This document shows, piece after piece, positions 6,878 through 11,375 of a stretch of DNA of 11,375 nt. The stretch lies in NCBI GenBank assembly GCA_023140035.1, contig JAGLML010000024.1, forward strand, positions 1 through 11,375, given 5' to 3'. Position numbers and translations under genes: made by a program. This stretch comes from Thermoplasmatales archaeon (lineage in GTDB: Archaea > Thermoplasmatota > E2 > DHVEG-1). Under the pieces are notes generated by a model. It worked only from the letters and a program-made list of their open reading frames with translations, did not search any database and was not told the DNA's origin. Within the stretch, counting starts at the first letter, position 1, and every line of letters starts with the position of its first letter.

Positions 6878-7469
6878 CCAAATTTTTCTCCCTAATTTTC
6901 CCTCTTGGTTCAATCTCTGTAAATATTTGCCCACTAAATTTGAATATTTTTGTATTTTTATCGACCCATGCATCCGGGAGTAAACCTGCCTTCATGCAAG
7001 TATGAGATAAGAACTCTTCTTTTTCCCATCCTTGTTCTATAGGAACCTGAGGCAAAAGCAACCCTTTATAGAATCCTTGTTCAACTATAAGTCCATCCCT
7101 TCCCATTTCAATGTTTGACAAATAATCTTGCGGTCGATCTACATTAATAAGTTCAGGTTTCGTTAAAATGGTGACTTCTATAATTATATTATCAATCTCA
7201 TTTTCCTCCAAAGGAGGGAAACGAGGATCTCTAGTGGCTGATTTAGCTGACTCAATTATGGCTTCTTTCAAAGACATTATTGGAAGAGGAAGCCCTATGC
7301 ATCCACGGAGGTCGCGCTCAGGGAAAGTATGAAGAGTAGTAAATACGCCTTGCTTTTCAGAAAAAATTCCCTTTAGCTCTGAGGCGGGCGTTGTATTATT
7401 TTTTACATATTGTTCTATGACACTCCTAGCTAACTTCACTGCTTTAATTCCATCATCCAAACTAAGCAT
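6861..7469 (-). CDS. AMMECR1-domain protein
   Basis: AMMECR1 proteins are conserved in archaea and eukaryotes; their biochemical role is not settled. In many prokaryotes they are linked to a MEMO1-like protein and a radical SAM protein, neither of which is in this window. From the ATG at 7469 the protein has 202 residues, the usual size. Hallmarks are GVFTTL (41-46), LRGCIG (54-59), SATRDPRFPPL (77-87), GRDGLIVEQGFYKG and LLLPQVPIEQGW. The frame is open to a GTG at 7526, 3 nt past the aglB stop, but family members start near MLSLDDG, and a TATA-like element at 7491-7500 would then start a leaderless mRNA. It overlaps pyrC by 17 nt, so it appears to lead the operon AMMECR1-pyrC-COG2426-phosphatase. 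Confidence 0.93.
   Translation of the reverse strand: MLSLDDGIKAVKLARSVIEQYVKNNTTPASELKGIFSEKQGVFTTLHTFPERDLRGCIGLPLPIMSLKEAIIESAKSATRDPRFPPLEENEIDNIIIEVTILTKPELINVDRPQDYLSNIEMGRDGLIVEQGFYKGLLLPQVPIEQGWEKEEFLSHTCMKAGLLPDAWVDKNTKIFKFSGQIFTEIEPRGKIREKNLDGSNN
6888..6893 (-). promoter_or_regulatory. Ribosome binding site deciding the pyrC start
   Basis: On the minus strand AGGGAG lies 10 nt before the ATG at 6877, inside the last codons of the AMMECR1 gene. It supports the short pyrC start over the extension back to 6973. Confidence 0.5.
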
Positions 7470-7490
7470 GGTAAAAGTATTTGCAATGGT

Positions 7491-7500
7491 ATTAAATAAA
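7491..7500 (-). promoter_or_regulatory. TATA-like promoter of the AMMECR1-pyrC unit
   Basis: The minus strand reads TTTATTTAAT, centred about 27 nt before the ATG at 7469. It lies in the 60-nt gap after the aglB stop. No Shine-Dalgarno sequence precedes that ATG, which fits a leaderless transcript. Being AT-rich, the element is a moderate match only. Confidence 0.42.
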
Positions 7501-7529
7501 ATTTGGTGAAAATTTTTTTCTTTCACTGT

Positions 7530-10500
7530 TTATAGTGATTCTTCCCTAGTCAATGCAATATCAAACGATGTTGCACCCTGTATGTCCAAAGACCCGGTGA
7601 ATGTATATGTTACATCTTGACCGCTTTCGTTAACTACTTCGTCCACTGTTACATTATATAACCCTGGCAGTAGTTCAACGAGGTATGATCCGCTTTCATC
7701 TGAAGATGTTTGAGCAAATGCTGCAGTATTGTTTTCAACAGCTATGTCAGGTGAAAAACTAATTGTAATATTACCTATGTTAGTACCATCGTATGTTGTA
7801 CTTCCGGTAACAGTAAAAGAATGTTTGGTTAGAGAAATATCATAAGATTTTTTCCCTTCACCCATTTGTAGATGCAATTGGTCATCAAACGAAAAAGTTC
7901 CCTGTTCTACACTCACATCTACTGAGACATTGTAATATCCAGGCATGAGTTCAGCGACATACTGTCCATCCTCCTCAGATGTAGCTGAAACTCGTTGTGC
8001 CGTGTTGTTTGCAACAGATTCATCCGGTATGAATGTTATATAAATGTCTCCAATGGTTTCGTCCTCGTGTTCCGTATATCCGCTTACTATGATTGGAGCG
8101 TAAGTAATTGAAACATTAAATGTCGCTGTTTCATTTTCCGTTAGTGTTATTTGTTCTTCAATCACATAGTCAGGATACCCTGTTGTAGTATTGGTTTTCG
8201 ATGCATTAATAATATAATCACCTGGAACCAATGAAGAAAATGAATATGTTCCTGTTTCATCAGTTGTAATTGAGTCCACATGTTTTTTATCTCCATCAAC
8301 TTTCGGGTAAAGAATTTCAACATCTACATTGTTCATCTCTTCTCCAATATTGTATTCGTTATTTTCATTTTCATCGAAATAGATTGTACCTTTAACTGCT
8401 GCTGGCTTTGGCTTTGATATATTGTAACTATTGTTTCCAGAGTAAATAAATAAGTAGTTCTCATGAATAACGAAATCATCAAGCATGGCTTGTATGAGAT
8501 ATATTCCTGGCTTTACGTCAGAATGATTATAATATCCCATTTCATCTGTGATCTTTTCATGAACAAGACCAAATTGTGACGGTTGCCCTGTATCTGGATC
8601 AAATGCTTCCATTTCTATCAAAGTTATCTGTGCATTTGCTAAGGGTTCATCGCTTGAGGCATTGTAATCGTCATTATTGTCGTTGTTCTGATAAACATAG
8701 CCTTCAATGTTAGCAGGATCTATTGTAATATTGACAACACGTTCATAGTTTGTACCCACGGTGCGCATTGCTTCATCTTCTGTAATAGGCGCTAACCCAA
8801 GGTCACTGGTACTGTTGAAGGTTATGGTTTTCATGACAAACGCGTTTGCGCCTAGTTCTGTGTTTCTCCGAATTTGTAATGTTATATTTCCGGCAGGTGC
8901 TATTAAACTAAATGTCCCATTTTCGGTATCGGTTTTATCATGATCTATGGGGAAAGGAGTGCCGTATAAAGAAATGTCTTTTTGTACAATCACTTGACCT
9001 TGTAATGGATCTCCCATAAACTCCACAGATCCATTGATTTTTGCGCCTTCATAGTATTTTGCTATGACAACTGCGCTTCTTCCAGATCCATAATAAGGAT
9101 ATTCTGATATATATTCAGCAGAAAAATGTCTCATATTCCAACAAGGCAACTGCAAAATTTGATTTTGTAATTCTTCTGGTATATTTCCAATATATGTTCT
9201 GTAAAACATAGTTTTGAAATAATCTGGTTTATTCACTGATGGAGTGTCTGTAATAGCAATGCGATCTCTATCCTCCTCAGACATCTCATTTAGTTCATCA
9301 GCAGTCCATTCTCCATCTTCTCCTTGTGTTCCATCAGTATTAACATAATAGCCGGCCCATTTTACCTGAACAAAGTCATCCTCGGGATTGGGGAACCGCG
9401 CCCCGCCTCCTGATCTAAGAGCATGCAAAACAAGACTTTTATCTCCTAAAAATGCAAATATATTAAAAATATCTCGGTCGTAACCTTCAACACCATAATA
9501 GCGAATACTATAGCCAGTGGCCTCTTGAATGTCATGATAAAGCCAAGTAATGCCTTCATCATCTAATGTACTATTCAACATTTCAGTGATATCATGATAA
9601 AATGCATTTTCTACCCATTGTTCTCCTATAAACAGATCTTTACTTAGTTCTTTGTCGTACTCTTCACCTATTGGAGTGTTGTATGATGGTGATGCAGTTG
9701 GATTTTCTATCCACATTACAAGATCATTGGAGTTGTTTTCACCTAAATGTTTCTGGAGCTTTTGCACAACTTCTGTTGAAAGTTCTCCCTCGTTGTCTTT
9801 TTTGTTTCCCTCTAACAATCGAACTGTTAAAACTGCTACTGCTTCTTTCTCACTTTTCGCAGTATGGAAATTGGCTGCCGGAGGGATCCCATCCTGGAAG
9901 TTGTCTGCCACTGTTGGGTGACCTCCAACAGTTGCTTCATAGAACCCATAGTCCCACCACGAGATAAAAGCTGGTCTTTTAGTAGGATCATCTATATCCA
10001 CATCCTGATCTTTTAACCAAGCAAGAGCATCAACCCAGTATTGTTCTTTATATGAACTCGATCCAAATGCACTAGAGTGGTCCTCACCAAAATAATCAAT
10101 TTTCATATTACTTGTGCCGTTTTTTGTAACTGCTGATGGCACTGCTGCATCAAGAGCAAGAAATGCATTAGGCAATATAACCAACAATGAAACAAAAAGG
10201 ATACCTAAAGCATGGTATATTTTTATTCCTCTTCTCAATCCTCGCAAACCTCCTCCTGCATTTCTTATGTTTCTCAACATTTGTTTATAATCAACTTTAG
10301 CTACAACAAACCATATTATCCATCCTGCAAGTATAGCAATTAAAGGAACCATATCATTTAAAAAACGACCTGCAGTCCCAGCAAGCCAAATATTTATTAT
10401 GAATACTGTGACAATAAAAAGATAATCCCTTCGTCCCTTTTGTTTGAAATAATAATATATCAGAAATACGAGACCAGCCCATGCAAGCCAATAAAGAGCT

Positions 10501-11375
10501 GGGCCGTATGACATAACAGATCTACTAATACCATATGTACCTGCCTCTGCAATAGTTAAGTCAACTTTGTTTCCATAAATTCCAGAACCATATAAAACCG
10601 CCGAAATGCTCCTAAGAGGAGAAAGAAATGGAAACATTGACACTAAATCCTGGATAAAGTATAGGGCGGCTAGAACAACGCCTCCAGCACAAAAAATGGT
10701 TGGTAATGATATGAGCCAAGGAATCTTCTTTTTATCGAGAACAATATATACTAACCCAAACAGTGCCACGCCTACGGAGAGTACCAATTGAAGATCGGGT
10801 GTAAATTCGCCGGCTTTAACGAATCTGACAGGCAAAGAAACAAAATAACCTGTAAACAAAATAAGCGTCATACTTCGAACTACATTCCAGTTCATTTTGT
10901 TATTGAAAATATCAAAAAGCATTTGTACAACTGCATAAGCTGCAATAACAGCAAAAAGAAAATAACCCATCACCCACACCATATTCAGAGCAGCCAAAGA
11001 AGTTCCTGAGAGAAGAGCACATAATATCGATCTTTTTGGGCTTTTATCTTTGACGCTTTTAATTAAAAAGAAAAACGTTAGGAAAAACAACAAAAGGTTG
11101 AAAGAATCGTGGTCAAACAATCCATATGCTGAACCGTGTCCCGATCCGATATGGATTGGGATTATAGCAACGAGCAATGCCGCAAGAAGCCCCTCTTTCC
11201 GTCCAAACAGAGTTTTTCCGATGAAATAGACAGGGAACACAAGCAAAGCACCGAATAACGCGGGTACAAACTGCATAGAATACCCTAATGCATCCATTTC
11301 ACTCATAAATGGCGTAAGAATTCTACTAAAACCTATGGCCATCATATTTAACAACGGAGCTCTTCCTCCAGTTCT
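7530..11375 (-). CDS. aglB: AglB/STT3 oligosaccharyltransferase with long modular tail (partial)
   Basis: This membrane enzyme moves a lipid-linked glycan onto Asn in Asn-X-Ser/Thr sequons of exported proteins. The gene runs off the right edge, so the start and the first external acidic loop are missing. Residues below count from the in-frame TTG codon at 11354; seven more codons are visible before the edge. About ten membrane segments span 1-400. FDHD (80-83) matches the second acidic motif, TIAE (267-270) the TIXE motif, and Arg330 in GRFLND the conserved substrate-binding Arg. The catalytic-family signature WWDYG is at 466-470, followed by TVADN. From about 773 to 1274 come around five beta-sandwich-like modules: 773-850, 882-981 and 986-1085 (carboxypeptidase-regulatory or SdrD-B-like, two with Asp/Asn-rich loops), and two tandem copies at 1090-1181 and 1182-1274. 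The tail holds 19 sequons. At over 1280 residues it is long for AglB. No frameshift is seen. Confidence 0.93.
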   Translation of the reverse strand, partial: RTGGRAPLLNMMAIGFSRILTPFMSEMDALGYSMQFVPALFGALLVFPVYFIGKTLFGRKEGLLAALLVAIIPIHIGSGHGSAYGLFDHDSFNLLLFFLTFFFLIKSVKDKSPKRSILCALLSGTSLAALNMVWVMGYFLFAVIAAYAVVQMLFDIFNNKMNWNVVRSMTLILFTGYFVSLPVRFVKAGEFTPDLQLVLSVGVALFGLVYIVLDKKKIPWLISLPTIFCAGGVVLAALYFIQDLVSMFPFLSPLRSISAVLYGSGIYGNKVDLTIAEAGTYGISRSVMSYGPALYWLAWAGLVFLIYYYFKQKGRRDYLFIVTVFIINIWLAGTAGRFLNDMVPLIAILAGWIIWFVVAKVDYKQMLRNIRNAGGGLRGLRRGIKIYHALGILFVSLLVILPNAFLALDAAVPSAVTKNGTSNMKIDYFGEDHSSAFGSSSYKEQYWVDALAWLKDQDVDIDDPTKRPAFISWWDYGFYEATVGGHPTVADNFQDGIPPAANFHTAKSEKEAVAVLTVRLLEGNKKDNEGELSTEVVQKLQKHLGENNSNDLVMWIENPTASPSYNTPIGEEYDKELSKDLFIGEQWVENAFYHDITEMLNSTLDDEGITWLYHDIQEATGYSIRYYGVEGYDRDIFNIFAFLGDKSLVLHALRSGGGARFPNPEDDFVQVKWAGYYVNTDGTQGEDGEWTADELNEMSEEDRDRIAITDTPSVNKPDYFKTMFYRTYIGNIPEELQNQILQLPCWNMRHFSAEYISEYPYYGSGRSAVVIAKYYEGAKINGSVEFMGDPLQGQVIVQKDISLYGTPFPIDHDKTDTENGTFSLIAPAGNITLQIRRNTELGANAFVMKTITFNSTSDLGLAPITEDEAMRTVGTNYERVVNITIDPANIEGYVYQNNDNNDDYNASSDEPLANAQITLIEMEAFDPDTGQPSQFGLVHEKITDEMGYYNHSDVKPGIYLIQAMLDDFVIHENYLFIYSGNNSYNISKPKPAAVKGTIYFDENENNEYNIGEEMNNVDVEILYPKVDGDKKHVDSITTDETGTYSFSSLVPGDYIINASKTNTTTGYPDYVIEEQITLTENETATFNVSITYAPIIVSGYTEHEDETIGDIYITFIPDESVANNTAQRVSATSEEDGQYVAELMPGYYNVSVDVSVEQGTFSFDDQLHLQMGEGKKSYDISLTKHSFTVTGSTTYDGTNIGNITISFSPDIAVENNTAAFAQTSSDESGSYLVELLPGLYNVTVDEVVNESGQDVTYTFTGSLDIQGATSFDIALTREESL
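7533..8087 (-). repeat. Tandem pair of ~92-residue modules in the AglB tail
   Basis: The coding sequence at 8087-7812 and 7811-7533 gives two related modules. Aligned by eye without gaps, 29 of the first 60 residues are identical, including IG.I.I.F.PD, V.NNTA, PG.YNV.VD and the spacing between them. Each starts with V-(S/T)-G and ends with an (S)-(Y/F)-DI-(S/A)-LT strand. The DNA copies have diverged, so the duplication is not recent. Confidence 0.75.

Noticed and set aside
6878..6973. 32-residue extension of dihydroorotase
   Set aside because: It lies wholly within the AMMECR1 coding region, is not family-like, and the ATG at 6877 has a ribosome site.
7470..7526. GTG start of AMMECR1 at 7526
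   Set aside because: AMMECR1 proteins begin near MLSLDDG; the extension would cover the likely promoter.
7533..8087. Separate surface-protein gene downstream of aglB
   Set aside because: The frame is continuous from the catalytic domain through both modules with no stop, so these are part of AglB.
9652..9967. Open frames on the plus strand opposite aglB
   Set aside because: They are antisense to a long conserved coding region and look like no known protein.
1..11375. CRISPR arrays, tRNA or rRNA genes, insertion sequences
   Set aside because: No regularly spaced repeats, no cloverleaf or rRNA-like segments, and no transposase motifs were seen on reading; the only repeats are those listed.

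Overview
The window looks like a stretch of archaeal chromosome. Supporting signs are a GMP synthetase split into separate ATPase and amidotransferase genes, geranylgeranylglyceryl-phosphate synthase (an ether-lipid enzyme), an AglB/STT3-type oligosaccharyltransferase, and AT-rich TATA-like promoters placed for leaderless or nearly leaderless transcripts. The form of the AglB C-terminal region and of the IMPase-like protein reminds me of Thermoplasmatota and related uncultured Euryarchaeota. That placement is from memory and is tentative. The DNA is AT-rich throughout and no clearly foreign island stands out.

Layout, left to right. (1) Bases 77-295 (+) encode a 72-residue protein with two membrane segments behind a perfect Shine-Dalgarno sequence. 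(2) Bases 325-910 (-) hold a broken gene for a small helix-turn-helix protein, split by a frameshift near 638-651. (3) Bases 948-2956 (+) form a purine cluster: purE, the GMP synthetase ATP-pyrophosphatase subunit, and the GMP synthetase glutamine amidotransferase subunit. It ends only 4 bp from a convergent gene. (4) Bases 2961-4256 (-) carry GGGP synthase followed by a UbiX-type flavin prenyltransferase, 6 nt apart. Together they suggest an isoprenoid/ether-lipid unit. (5) Bases 4296-7469 (-) carry AMMECR1, dihydroorotase (overlapping it by 17 nt), a COG2426-type small membrane protein and an inositol-monophosphatase/FBPase-like phosphatase. They are packed as one likely operon. (6) Bases 7530-11375 (-) encode a very long AglB oligosaccharyltransferase that runs off the right edge, so its N terminus and start codon are not visible.

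The start-codon pattern is consistent. Likely first genes of units (purE, GGGP synthase, AMMECR1) have an AT-rich TATA-like element about 25-35 nt before the best ATG and no Shine-Dalgarno sequence. Several internal genes (guaA ATPase subunit, ubiX, COG2426, pyrC) have a GGAG- or GAGG-like ribosome site, often inside the preceding gene. Several frames could be extended upstream to TTG or GTG codons, but I rejected those starts.

Most of the window is housekeeping metabolism, and I did not find a clear new defence or mobile system. The most unusual parts are the tail of AglB, about 500 residues of tandem beta-sandwich-like modules with 19 N-glycosylation sequons, the pairing of UbiX with GGGP synthase, and the decayed HTH gene that shares a TATA element with purE.
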